A DNA stretch of 28,662 nt from a virus. The position numbers were made by a program, and so were the translations under genes. The notes below the pieces were generated by a model. The model was not told the DNA's origin, did no database searches, and worked only from the letters and a program-made list of their open reading frames with translations. Of the stretch, positions 1-6,341 are shown piece by piece (the first letter of the stretch is position 1; each line of letters starts with the position of its first letter). The stretch is taken from the IMG/VR virus record IMGVR_UViG_3300028423_000684, positions 1 to 28,662 of that record; one strand, 5' to 3'.

Positions 1-48
1 CGCCGGGGCGGTGCTGGCCTGTGGCGTTCTGAAATTGGCTGTCTGCAT
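1..48 (-). CDS. 5' end of a minus-strand gene cut by the window edge
   Basis: An ATG at 48 reads leftward without a stop to the window edge (16 codons, beginning MQTANFRTPQ). It is preceded by an excellent ribosome binding site (AAGGAG eight bases before the ATG). Just upstream lies a hairpin leader that also precedes the minus-strand genes starting at 2489 and 3070. The strong site and shared leader make this a real gene start. Too little protein is visible to name a function. Confidence 0.6.
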   Translation of the reverse strand, partial: MQTANFRTPQASTAPA

Positions 49-72
49 CGGTCTTGCTCCTTCTCGGGGTTC

Positions 73-136
73 CCGCCGGGTTCAATTCGGCGGCGTAGGC
101 ATTGGCCCACGGGATGCGCGCCCGCTGTGGGGCGCG
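73..136 (-). promoter_or_regulatory. Two-hairpin leader, copy 1
   Basis: In the minus-strand reading, a 7-bp hairpin (CGCGCCC, loop CACAGC, GGGCGCG; 136-117) is followed by TGGGCCA (109-103). A second 6-bp hairpin follows (CCGCCG, loop AATTGAACC, CGGCGG; 93-73), then CCGAGAAGGAG and the start codon at 48. The same order and very similar bases occur before the gene at 2489, and a shortened form before the gene at 3070. I see no good -35/-10 pair here. It could be an operator, an RNA-processing or stability element, or part of a non-canonical promoter. Confidence 0.55.
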
Positions 137-147
137 TCACCGGTGGG

Positions 148-1449
148 TCAGGTGCGGGTTGCGCTCGTGGTAAAAATCCCCGTTGGAATGTTTGTTCCGC
201 TTTCCGCAAAGCTGGCAACGGGCAAATCTTGCCACGATCCGGCCGGCAATTCCCCGTGGTCATACCAGGCAGACGCGGGCAGGATTGCGCAAAGCGTGCC
301 GCCTGGCTTGAGAAACCGCAGCGCGTGCCGAATGTGCTTGATGTAGTGCCGGCCGCTGAATGGCGGGTTCATCATCACGGCGTCAAAGATCGCTTGCGGC
401 GCCACTTGCAGAAAATTCGCCTGCTGGACCTGATGGCCTTTAGCGCGCGCCTCGGCCACTCGCTCCGGGTGGCATTCAATACCCGTGACGGATAGCGAAT
501 GCGGCGCGCTCCGTAGCGCATCCATGATGCGGCCGCAGCCGCAAGAGGGTTCCAGAACGCTTTGCCCGTCGCGCCAGGATACGCCGCCGGCTAGGTGTTC
601 GGCCACGGTTTCCGGGGTGGGGTAATAGGCGAGATTAGCGGCAAGATCGGTTGAAGGTTGCCGCCTCTGCACGTCCTCGGACGTGTCGGCCAGCGTGTCG
701 CCGTAGAATTCGGCCAAGGCCTTATTGATTGCGGTTTGCGCTTCGCGGTCAAAGACAAGATGCGCGTTTCCGTTCTGAAATCCGCGCATTGTCACGCCCA
801 TGAATTCCGGTTCATCGCCGCGCCGTGCTGCATCCATCAAGGCGCCAAACTCTGGCCAGCTCATGCGCGGTTCTTCGTGAAGGGTCGCCATTGCATCCAA
901 GACGTTTTGCACTTGGCCCGCTCTCCATCCGCGCCCGTATTCGGCAAAGGCGCCGGAAATAATGATGCGCTTAGGCAGGCCTTCCACGCCGATCTTGACT
1001 TTGGAATGCGATTTATAGGCCGGGTCCAGGTCGGTGAAGCACTCGGCCACGCCGCGCAAAACGTGGTGCCGCGGGTCGATCAGGTATTTTCCGAACGTCG
1101 CCCGGATGTTGTCCAGGGTAAACGCGGGCGGGTTGGTCATCGCGGTGTCAAGCCGAGACAGGTCGCGGGCCGTGGCTATCTGGCGCACTTGTAGCCCGTC
1201 GATGACGTGTTTCCACGCGGATTGAAGCAAGGCCGCTTCTAGGTCGCGTTCGTTTGGGCTGGGCGTGCCGTAGCGGCCCCATATGGGCTGACCAAAGGTG
1301 CCGCCAATGCTTGCGGCGGTCTCGATGTCGGAAACCGCCTGAATGAACGCCGCGCGGGCTGCGGGGATTTCTCCCCGCTTGGCCTCGTATTCATCCACGA
1401 TTTGCGAAAGGCTCCGCAGCGTGGCCGGTGTGTTGTGTTCGTCCAGCAT
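148..1449 (-). CDS. DUF4942-type DNA methyltransferase (NPPF motif)
   Basis: This 433-residue protein joins a DUF4942-like N-terminal region (about 10-250) to an SAM-dependent methyltransferase domain. The domain shows YYPTPE at 275-280, motif I LEPSCGCGRI at 299-308, an acidic residue in GIEC at 323-326, and the catalytic NPPF motif at 361-364 followed by FLKPGGTL. The NPPF tetrad is known from amino-methyltransferases that make N6-methyladenine or N4-methylcytosine, so phage DNA is the likely substrate; the usual phage role would be evading host restriction. No partner nuclease is visible. The ATG shares one base with the stop of the upstream gene (TGATG), so the two are probably translationally coupled; an in-frame extension further upstream is only overlap with that gene. 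Target sequence and role are inferred. Confidence 0.85.
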   Translation of the reverse strand: MLDEHNTPATLRSLSQIVDEYEAKRGEIPAARAAFIQAVSDIETAASIGGTFGQPIWGRYGTPSPNERDLEAALLQSAWKHVIDGLQVRQIATARDLSRLDTAMTNPPAFTLDNIRATFGKYLIDPRHHVLRGVAECFTDLDPAYKSHSKVKIGVEGLPKRIIISGAFAEYGRGWRAGQVQNVLDAMATLHEEPRMSWPEFGALMDAARRGDEPEFMGVTMRGFQNGNAHLVFDREAQTAINKALAEFYGDTLADTSEDVQRRQPSTDLAANLAYYPTPETVAEHLAGGVSWRDGQSVLEPSCGCGRIMDALRSAPHSLSVTGIECHPERVAEARAKGHQVQQANFLQVAPQAIFDAVMMNPPFSGRHYIKHIRHALRFLKPGGTLCAILPASAWYDHGELPAGSWQDLPVASFAESGTNIPTGIFTTSATRT

Positions 1450-2489
1450 CAAACCGCCTCCGCAAATTCGCGCGCCGCGTCTGCATCCTTGAAGGCGAAA
1501 CCGGCCGGGCTGTCGCCCCACTTGCGAGAATACCAGCCCCGCGCGCCCTTGGCTGTCTGCAAGAGCCGGGCGAACTCGTCGCGGTCCACACGCTCGGGCA
1601 GGCATACGATCCACATCCTGAAACCCTTCTTGGTGTGGGTCCGCGGGCAGATGGTGCAGCCGTTTACGGTCTCTGCGGGCAGATCGTCCGGGGTCTCGCT
1701 CATGGGCGCGGTGCGCTCTGTGTTTGGCGCTGTGCCTGTCACAAAGGGCTGGCCCTCCGGCACGGCCCACTTGCCATAGGGCAAGGCGGCCGCCGGGTCA
1801 TTGCCGCGCATGTGCAGGGGGCGCTTTTCGACCTTCCAGCCCGAAGAATAGCGATGCGATGCCTTGAGATAGAAGCCGGCGCCCATGCTGTATTTTTCGC
1901 GGTGTTCCGCATCTGGGCCAGCGTCGGCCAAGTGTGCGGTTGCGTCATAGCGCGCCGCTGCCTTGCGCATTTCCGGGAACAAGTCGCGCGTGTGGCGGGA
2001 AAAGCCAAGAATGACCATTTCGCCCGTCTTGGTGTTGAAATAATCGGTCATCGTGTCGCAATCGTCGATTTCCCGAACTGCGATCAAGACCGCCTTGGCG
2101 TCGGCCGGGATCTTGTCGCGGATGGAATCTTGCCAAGCGTCCACGCGGGCGCGCTGTTCTTCCTGTTCGCGCTGGCGTTCTTCCTGCTGGCGGCGCTGAC
2201 TCTCCTTCGCCTCGGCCAGCATTGCGGCCACGTCCTCGGCGCTCTTGGCGTCCATATGGCCGGCACGATCGGCCCAAGGTTGCACGATATGCTCTGAAAG
2301 GTCGGCGCTGTGCGTGCCGTTGTCCCAAACGACCGTGACTGAATAGCGGTTCGGGCGCATCCCGCCGGATAGGGTGAAGCTCTGCAAGCCTTCGCCCAGC
2401 GGCTCAACGCTGGCAATCCATCCGGGGTGATAGATACCGTCAACGGGCTGGCCTACATAAAGGGCTTGTTTCGTCGTGTGTGCGTTCAT
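1449..2489 (-). CDS. Hypothetical accessory protein coupled to the methyltransferase
   Basis: A 346-residue protein starting MNAHTTKQAL, chosen because GAGGGAAG lies just before this ATG; an ATG 24 codons earlier would read through the leader element. Residues about 20-80 look like a compact beta-rich domain. Then follows a charged helical stretch very rich in Q, E and R, probably a coiled coil (about 90-125), and a central domain. The C-terminal region has CTICPRTHTKKGF and GWYSRKWGDSPAGFAFKDAD. Similar W-G-x-PAGFAF tails occur, to my knowledge, in phage and plasmid accessory proteins, but I cannot assign a function. It is the first gene of a two-gene unit with the DUF4942 methyltransferase, so a role in DNA modification or host takeover is possible but unproven. 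Confidence 0.75.
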   Translation of the reverse strand: MNAHTTKQALYVGQPVDGIYHPGWIASVEPLGEGLQSFTLSGGMRPNRYSVTVVWDNGTHSADLSEHIVQPWADRAGHMDAKSAEDVAAMLAEAKESQRRQQEERQREQEEQRARVDAWQDSIRDKIPADAKAVLIAVREIDDCDTMTDYFNTKTGEMVILGFSRHTRDLFPEMRKAAARYDATAHLADAGPDAEHREKYSMGAGFYLKASHRYSSGWKVEKRPLHMRGNDPAAALPYGKWAVPEGQPFVTGTAPNTERTAPMSETPDDLPAETVNGCTICPRTHTKKGFRMWIVCLPERVDRDEFARLLQTAKGARGWYSRKWGDSPAGFAFKDADAAREFAEAV

Positions 2490-2515
2490 TGGTCTTCCCT
2501 CTCGGTCTGGTGTGT

Positions 2516-2575
2516 CGCCGGGTTCAATCGGCGCATGGGGTGGCCCATGGTGACGCGCCACGCATAGGTGGCGCG
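2516..2575 (-). promoter_or_regulatory. Two-hairpin leader, copy 2
   Basis: In the minus-strand reading, an 8-bp hairpin (CGCGCCAC, loop CTATGC, GTGGCGCG; 2575-2554) lies about 10 bases after the stop of the 2586-2861 gene. Next comes CATGGG-CCAC-CCCATG (2549-2534), which contains the TGGGCCA shared with copy 1. Then comes CGCCG, loop ATTGAACC, CGGCG (2533-2516), ending 27 bases before the ATG at 2489. There is no T-run after the first hairpin, so it is not a classic terminator. Its resemblance to 73-136 suggests a duplicated leader module. Confidence 0.6.
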
Positions 2576-2585
2576 CTGCAATGGG

Positions 2586-2861
2586 TCAGGGGATAAGCTC
2601 GCAAATGATCGCGTCGGCCTTCCGCTCGTTCTTCCGCGCCTCGGCCCGAAACGTGTCAGAAATCAGGGTTTCGCCGTGCCGTGCGCAGCGGGCCGCCACC
2701 TCGCGCCAGGCAAGCGCCGCGGCGTTGTAGTGGGTGTATGCGCCGTTGATGCGGCCTGCGGTGCGATGCTCCAAGGCGATGCGCTCATGTGCGCGGGCCT
2801 GCTCGGCAGTGGCCGCAGTGCGCGTGCCCTTGGTCGGCCAGGTCTTGGCGGTGCTGGTCAT
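2586..2861 (-). CDS. Small hypothetical protein (91 aa)
   Basis: A 91-residue soluble, mostly helical protein rich in Ala, Arg and His. The sequence shows no TM segment, signal peptide or recognised motif. The start is secure: a perfect AAGGAGG lies shortly before the ATG, and that ATG overlaps the stop of the upstream gene as ATGA (2858-2861). It was probably co-transcribed with the 2858-3070 gene from the promoter near 3152-3124. It resembles the small early accessory proteins common in phages; function unknown. Confidence 0.75.
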   Translation of the reverse strand: MTSTAKTWPTKGTRTAATAEQARAHERIALEHRTAGRINGAYTHYNAAALAWREVAARCARHGETLISDTFRAEARKNERKADAIICELIP

Positions 2862-3070
2862 TGGCCCGCCTCCTTGTTGCGCAGGTAAATTGCGCTTGCG
2901 GCCTTGGACTCCATCTCGCGGAAATTGGCCTCAAAGCCGGGGCAGCGGGCGTAAGCCTCTTTCGCCCAAACATAGCAACGCGCCGCCTCGGCGTAGTCCC
3001 GTTCGGCCATAGCCTTGACGGCCTCGATTTCGCGGGCCTGGGCGGCTGTAAGGAAGGTTTCAAAGACCAT
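2858..3070 (-). CDS. Small hypothetical protein (70 aa), first gene of the leftward unit
   Basis: A 70-residue helical protein (MVFETFLTAAQAREIEAV...). The central stretch AMAERDYAEAARCYVWAKEAY reads like one TPR-type helical hairpin, which is only a resemblance. AGAAAGGA precedes the ATG at a good distance. It is the first gene downstream of a sigma-70-like promoter (TTGACG, 17 bases, TAGGTT) and of hairpin leader copy 3, and it overlaps the next gene by 4 bases. It is likely expressed early, by analogy with phage genes divergent from the late module. Function unknown. Confidence 0.75.
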   Translation of the reverse strand: MVFETFLTAAQAREIEAVKAMAERDYAEAARCYVWAKEAYARCPGFEANFREMESKAASAIYLRNKEAGQ

Positions 3071-3099
3071 CGTATGTTCCTTTCTCGGGTTGACGTGGT

Positions 3100-3122
3100 G
3101 GCGGGTTCAAGCGCCATGGCCT
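3100..3122 (-). promoter_or_regulatory. Hairpin leader, copy 3 (short form)
   Basis: In the minus-strand reading, AGGCCA (3122-3117) is followed by GGCG, loop CTTGAACC, CGCC (3115-3100). This corresponds to the second hairpin and preceding GGCCA of copies 1 and 2. It lies 30 bases before the ATG at 3070 and almost exactly at the transcription start predicted from the -10 box at 3129-3124, so the mRNA would begin with the hairpin. Confidence 0.5.
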
Positions 3123-3123
3123 A

Positions 3124-3152
3124 AACCTAGGAATAACGCTAAAACCCGTCAA
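3124..3152 (-). promoter_or_regulatory. Sigma-70-like promoter for the leftward genes
   Basis: TTGACG (3152-3147; five of six consensus -35 bases), exactly 17 bases, then TAGGTT (3129-3124; T, A and final T of the -10 box). It lies in the AT-richer divergent spacer and points at the gene starting at 3070. The predicted start is near 3117. Both boxes and their spacing are visible; activity is inferred. Confidence 0.6.
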
Positions 3153-3195
3153 GCCTAAATCACACAAAAAAGCAAAAAAGACGCCGCGCCCCCGG

Positions 3196-3239
3196 TTGTG
3201 CATGTGATCGAGCCCATATCGCCCCCGATATTCCCGCCC
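3196..3239 (+). promoter_or_regulatory. Putative late promoter, copy A (leaderless start)
   Basis: TTGTGCAT (3196-3203), GCCCAT (3212-3217) and GATATTCCCGCCC (3227-3239) run directly into the ATG at 3240. The same blocks recur at 10818 and 21644. GATATT sits seven bases before the ATG, the usual distance from a -10 box to a transcription start, and no Shine-Dalgarno is present. This copy also contains a local inverted repeat, ATATCG-CCCC-CGATAT (3216-3231). It could be a host promoter with a phage activator site or a promoter for a phage-coded factor. Confidence 0.6.
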
Positions 3240-3749
3240 ATGACCTCTCAGGAAAACATGCCCCAAGACCCCGCAAAGATGCCGAAACCCGGCCAGCGCC
3301 CCCGCGGAATGCGCAAGAAAACCCACCTCGCCTGCCTCGCAATCGCAAACAAAGGCAGGACCGTCAAAGAAGCAGCACAAGAAGCAGGCATGAATGAGAG
3401 CGCCCTATACCGGGCGCTAGCCCGCCCCGATGTCGCTCAATACCTCGAAAGCCTCAAAGCCCTGTATATCCTCGAAATCGACGGACTCCGAAAAACCGTC
3501 CGGGCCGAGGCAATCCTCACGGGCAGGGACCTCATGGCAAACGCAAAGTCCGAAGCAGTAAGGGCCAGGATGGTCGAGTTTTTCGCGAGCGAGGACAAGA
3601 AATCGCCCACCGTGACGATACAAAACAACATAAATTCAGGGGGTTACGCCTACGCCCCGCCAGGTGCGCGCGTGGTGGACATCGAGGACGCCGAGACCGT
3701 CGAGGAAGGCGGCACACATGACACGCAGTCAGGGGATGAAAGCCAATAA
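3240..3749 (+). CDS. Putative terminase small subunit / HTH DNA-binding protein
   Basis: A 169-residue protein. After a Pro- and Lys-rich N-terminus, residues about 35-70 form a helix-turn-helix (GRTVKEAAQEAGMNESALYRAL). A long helical region follows (about 75-125) and then an acidic tail, a layout typical of small terminase subunits that recognise the packaging site and form a ring with TerL. I chose the ATG at 3240 because it follows the recurring promoter-like element; a GTG at 3198 would begin inside it, and an ATG at 3258 (AGGA just upstream) is possible. It is the first gene of the packaging and head module, although 360 bases separate it from the next gene. The HTH is clear; the terminase role comes from position and layout. 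Confidence 0.7.
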   Translation: MTSQENMPQDPAKMPKPGQRPRGMRKKTHLACLAIANKGRTVKEAAQEAGMNESALYRALARPDVAQYLESLKALYILEIDGLRKTVRAEAILTGRDLMANAKSEAVRARMVEFFASEDKKSPTVTIQNNINSGGYAYAPPGARVVDIEDAETVEEGGTHDTQSGDESQ

Positions 3750-4111
3750 CATGCTGACAACGCTGCACAATCTCGCAAAGTTGGAACGAGCCACCATGCC
3801 AACAGCCCCAAGCGGCCAAGTTGCGCGGCCTGTGCCCCCACGCGGCAGGGGGGTATCCGCGCTTCACCGGGCCGACCTTGGGGGTGGGGGTAGGGAAAAA
3901 ACGGGCGCGCGCATACTCTCTACTCGTCCCCACCGCGCTCTCCGTTTCATTTTCTTTTTTCCCAAATTTTTTTCCTTGAGGGTGAAGGTCCCACGGGGCT
4001 GGTATCGCTGTTTTCGGTGTTTTCCACACTTTCGGGGGACTTTCGTGGTATTTGGGGGGTTTTCTGGCGGTGCTGGTGTTGATCGGGCTTGGGCTGCTGG
4101 GGGTGCTTGTG
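3750..4111 (+). other. Non-coding spacer between the putative small terminase and the next gene
   Basis: No convincing gene. The frames here are open by composition only. The stretch changes sharply from C/A-rich (to about 3850) through a G-run segment and a pyrimidine/T-tract segment (about 3940-3980) to G/T-rich sequence (after about 4000). It could hold a packaging or replication site, by analogy with phages whose pac or cos site lies near the small terminase gene. I see no direct proof. A hydrophobic frame begins near 4052 (see the next gene). Confidence 0.4.
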
Positions 4112-4375
4112 ATGTCTGACCGGGTTGTTGCCTTGGATGGGCGTGCGGTTTTTCAGGCGGCGGAGCCGAACGATGATGTTGTCTCCAAATTGGAGGAATT
4201 GCTTGATGAGGCTCGATCTGGTCGGTTGCAGGGTTTCACGTTTTGTGCGTTGCGGGCTGACGGGTCTGCGTTCCGGGGTTGGAGCGGCTGGGACAGTCCT
4301 GTTCAGCTTGGGCAGTTGACGCTGTTGTTGCATGAGGCTTGCGAGGATCGGCTTGTTTTCGAGCGGGGTGGGTGA
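4112..4375 (+). CDS. Small hypothetical phage protein upstream of TerL
   Basis: An 87-residue protein from the ATG at 4112. It has a short N-terminal strand, an amphipathic helix containing VVSKLEELLDEARSG (about 23-37), a beta-strand pair around FTFCALRADGS, and a final helix. Similar small proteins with a DVVxxLEELLxxA helix are, as far as I recall, frequent in alphaproteobacterial phages, with no known function. The same frame stays open upstream to a TTG at 4052 and would add a hydrophobic stretch (FLAVLVLIGLGLLGVLV) in GC-ending codons, so a membrane-anchored longer form cannot be excluded. Its stop shares a base with the TerL ATG (TGATG). Confidence 0.6.
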   Translation: MSDRVVALDGRAVFQAAEPNDDVVSKLEELLDEARSGRLQGFTFCALRADGSAFRGWSGWDSPVQLGQLTLLLHEACEDRLVFERGG

Positions 4376-5889
4376 TGCTTCGGACTTCTGACGGGCGGTT
4401 TGTTTATGTTCCTGACGGGAAGGTTCTGAACGACTATTTCTGGGATCGTTCGCGGCTTGGGATTATCCAGGGTCCGATCGGGTCGGGGACATCTTCGGCT
4501 TCGCTTCACAAGATATGGCGTCTGGCGAATGAGCAGGAGCCGGATTGGGACGGCGTGCGTCGGACGAAGTGGATCGTTGCGCGTGAGACCTACAAGCAGT
4601 TGAAGACGACGATTTTGGCGACGACTTGGCCGATCTGGTTCCCCGAGGATGAGTGGGGTGCTGTTGAGCGGTCTGAGCCTGCCGTGGCGCATTTGCGCAA
4701 GCCTCACCCATCGGGGGACGGGACGCGGGTTGAGTGCGACATCACGTTTCTGGCGATCCCGGACGAGACGGTTGCGGAGAGCATTCTGGCGTCTTTTGAG
4801 ATCACGGGGTTTTTCTACAACGAGGGTCAGAATCAGAACCTTGGGGTGATCGTGGAGCTTCTGTCGCGGTGCGGGCGCTTTCCGTCGATGAAGACGGGGC
4901 CCGGGGCGACGTGGTTCGGGGGGATGATCGACCTGAACGCGCCGGTCGAGGGGCACTGGATACCCTACATGCGGGGTGATGTTCCGCTGCCGCCGGACTG
5001 GACGGACGAGCAGAAGGCGCAGTTCAAGAAGCCGGACAACTGGTCGTTCTTCGTGCAGCCGCCCGGGCTGATCGAGAAGATCGTTGACGGAAAGCCGCAC
5101 TACGAGCCGAACGCGGACGCGGAGAATCAGCGGTGGCTCAAGGAACCCTACATCGAGAAGATACAGGGCTGGGACAAGGACCGGATCGACCGGCGCGTTC
5201 TGAACAAAGTGGGCCTGTCGCGGCACGGATTGCCCGTCTACCCCACGTTCATGGCCGACGAGCATGTGGCCTCGAAGGAGTTGGAGCCGATTGATGGGCT
5301 TCCGATCATCGTGGGGCTGGACTTCGGGCGTGAGCCGGCCGCCGTGTTCATGCAGAACCGCGTGGATAACTGGCGCGTCCTGTCCGAGCTGGTGGGGACG
5401 AACGAGGCGGCGACGGACTTTGCGCCCCGTGTTGCCCGGCACCTGGCGCAGCACTACGCCGGGTTTCACGCGGAGTTCTACGGAGACCCCCGCGGGGCGG
5501 ATCGAGGGCAGAACACCGACGTGACGGCCTACGACATCTTCATGGCGAACGGGATGCGGGTGCAGCCCGCCACCATCGACAACAACCCGGAAATGCGCCG
5601 ATCGACGGTGAACAACGTCCTGAAACGGCGCTACGGCCTGACGATCAACCCCTCGTGCCTGACCCTCAAGACCGGCATGGCCGGGGGATACTACTACCGC
5701 AAGATCGCCACCATGGGCGGCGGTTATTCCGAGAAGCCCGCGAAGAACGAATACTCCCACATTGTCGAAGCGATGGAAAACGCGCTCATGGGCGGCGGGG
5801 AAAACCCCGTCGCCATTCCCGGCATCACGCCGCCCAAGCCCCGCGTCGGGGTCCAGCAACACCGGAGGGTCCAGTGGCGGACGAGGTGA
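4375..5889 (+). CDS. Terminase large subunit (TerL)
   Basis: A 504-residue packaging motor that translocates DNA into the prohead and cuts concatemers. The N-terminal ATPase half has a P-loop-like GPIGSGTS at 33-40 and a Walker B-like GFFYNE at 145-150. The C-terminal RuvC/RNase H-like nuclease has GLDFG at 314-318 (Asp316), AEFYGDPRG at 366-374 (Asp371) and HIVEAMENAL at 462-471. Length and layout fit TerL of BPP-1-like podophages. Oddly, the usual P-loop lysine (GSGK) is Thr39. The first third prefers codons ending in G or T, while the last third prefers C, so the gene may be mosaic. The start overlaps the previous stop by one base, and the end overlaps the next gene by 16 bases. Confidence 0.93.
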   Translation: MLRTSDGRFVYVPDGKVLNDYFWDRSRLGIIQGPIGSGTSSASLHKIWRLANEQEPDWDGVRRTKWIVARETYKQLKTTILATTWPIWFPEDEWGAVERSEPAVAHLRKPHPSGDGTRVECDITFLAIPDETVAESILASFEITGFFYNEGQNQNLGVIVELLSRCGRFPSMKTGPGATWFGGMIDLNAPVEGHWIPYMRGDVPLPPDWTDEQKAQFKKPDNWSFFVQPPGLIEKIVDGKPHYEPNADAENQRWLKEPYIEKIQGWDKDRIDRRVLNKVGLSRHGLPVYPTFMADEHVASKELEPIDGLPIIVGLDFGREPAAVFMQNRVDNWRVLSELVGTNEAATDFAPRVARHLAQHYAGFHAEFYGDPRGADRGQNTDVTAYDIFMANGMRVQPATIDNNPEMRRSTVNNVLKRRYGLTINPSCLTLKTGMAGGYYYRKIATMGGGYSEKPAKNEYSHIVEAMENALMGGGENPVAIPGITPPKPRVGVQQHRRVQWRTR

Positions 5890-6341
5890 TCGAATGGTAT
5901 TTCGGCTTCTGGAAACGGCCAAGCCTCTGGCAATTCTGCAAAAAACCGACATGGACCATCTTCGGACACGTCGAGGCATGGGGCTTCACCGCCGACAATA
6001 CTTGGATGTTCTATGACCCGCAGAGGATCGGAACGCAGGTGAAGGTCACGCACCACGCCGAGGAAGTCGAAAACCTGCTGGCGCTGCGTTTCGCGGTCTG
6101 CAAATCCATCCTGCGCCTGCCCCACCCCGGCACGCGGCTGTCCGTCCCGCTCCACCCCACGATGAACTGCGTGAGCCAGTGCGCGGGCCTCGTGGGCATC
6201 CGTGCATATTGCCCCGGCACCTTTCGCCGCAAGTTGCTGCGCAACGGAGCCAAGGAGCTGATAGATGGACGGGCCGAAAGAGAGCGAGGAGTCGAAGCGC
6301 ATCCGCAAGATGGAGCGCCGTCAGGCCACGCAGGAGCGTAA
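5874..6341 (+). CDS. Hypothetical protein between TerL and portal
   Basis: A 155-residue protein starting with GTG at 5874, chosen for a perfect GGAGG five bases upstream; the TerL stop is at 5889. It is Trp-rich at the N-terminus (WYFGFWKRPSLWQF). It then has a central beta-rich domain and the segment NCVSQCAGLVGIRAYCPGTF, which recalls the NCV-x-LLGI block of small podophage proteins found at this same position. A conserved Cys and an upstream His (VTHHAEE) might hint at a hydrolase-like fold, but I cannot show a catalytic site. Its last 25 codons overlap the following small gene in another frame. Confidence 0.7.
   Translation: MADEVIEWYFGFWKRPSLWQFCKKPTWTIFGHVEAWGFTADNTWMFYDPQRIGTQVKVTHHAEEVENLLALRFAVCKSILRLPHPGTRLSVPLHPTMNCVSQCAGLVGIRAYCPGTFRRKLLRNGAKELIDGRAERERGVEAHPQDGAPSGHAGA

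Noticed and set aside
1402-2297. Plus-strand frames over the left accessory genes
   Set aside because: Shadows of the two coupled minus-strand genes, which have ribosome sites, a TGATG junction and methyltransferase motifs.
3764-3770. TTGTGCA on the minus strand inside the spacer
   Set aside because: Only seven bases match and none of the downstream GATATT-CCCGCC block is present; expected by chance.
3664-4119. Plus-strand frame across the terminase spacer
   Set aside because: Arg/Gly/Phe runs follow the local base tracts, no domain-like sequence, and it crosses the composition switch.
3947-4333. Minus-strand frame rich in Gln, Pro and His across the spacer
   Set aside because: Low-complexity reading of the G/T-rich stretch; overlaps the 4112 gene and has no convincing start site.
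4303-5979. A 558-codon open frame antisense to TerL
   Set aside because: It mirrors the codon bias of TerL, is very rich in Arg, Pro and His, has no ribosome site and no domain-like sequence, and the sense strand has clear TerL motifs.
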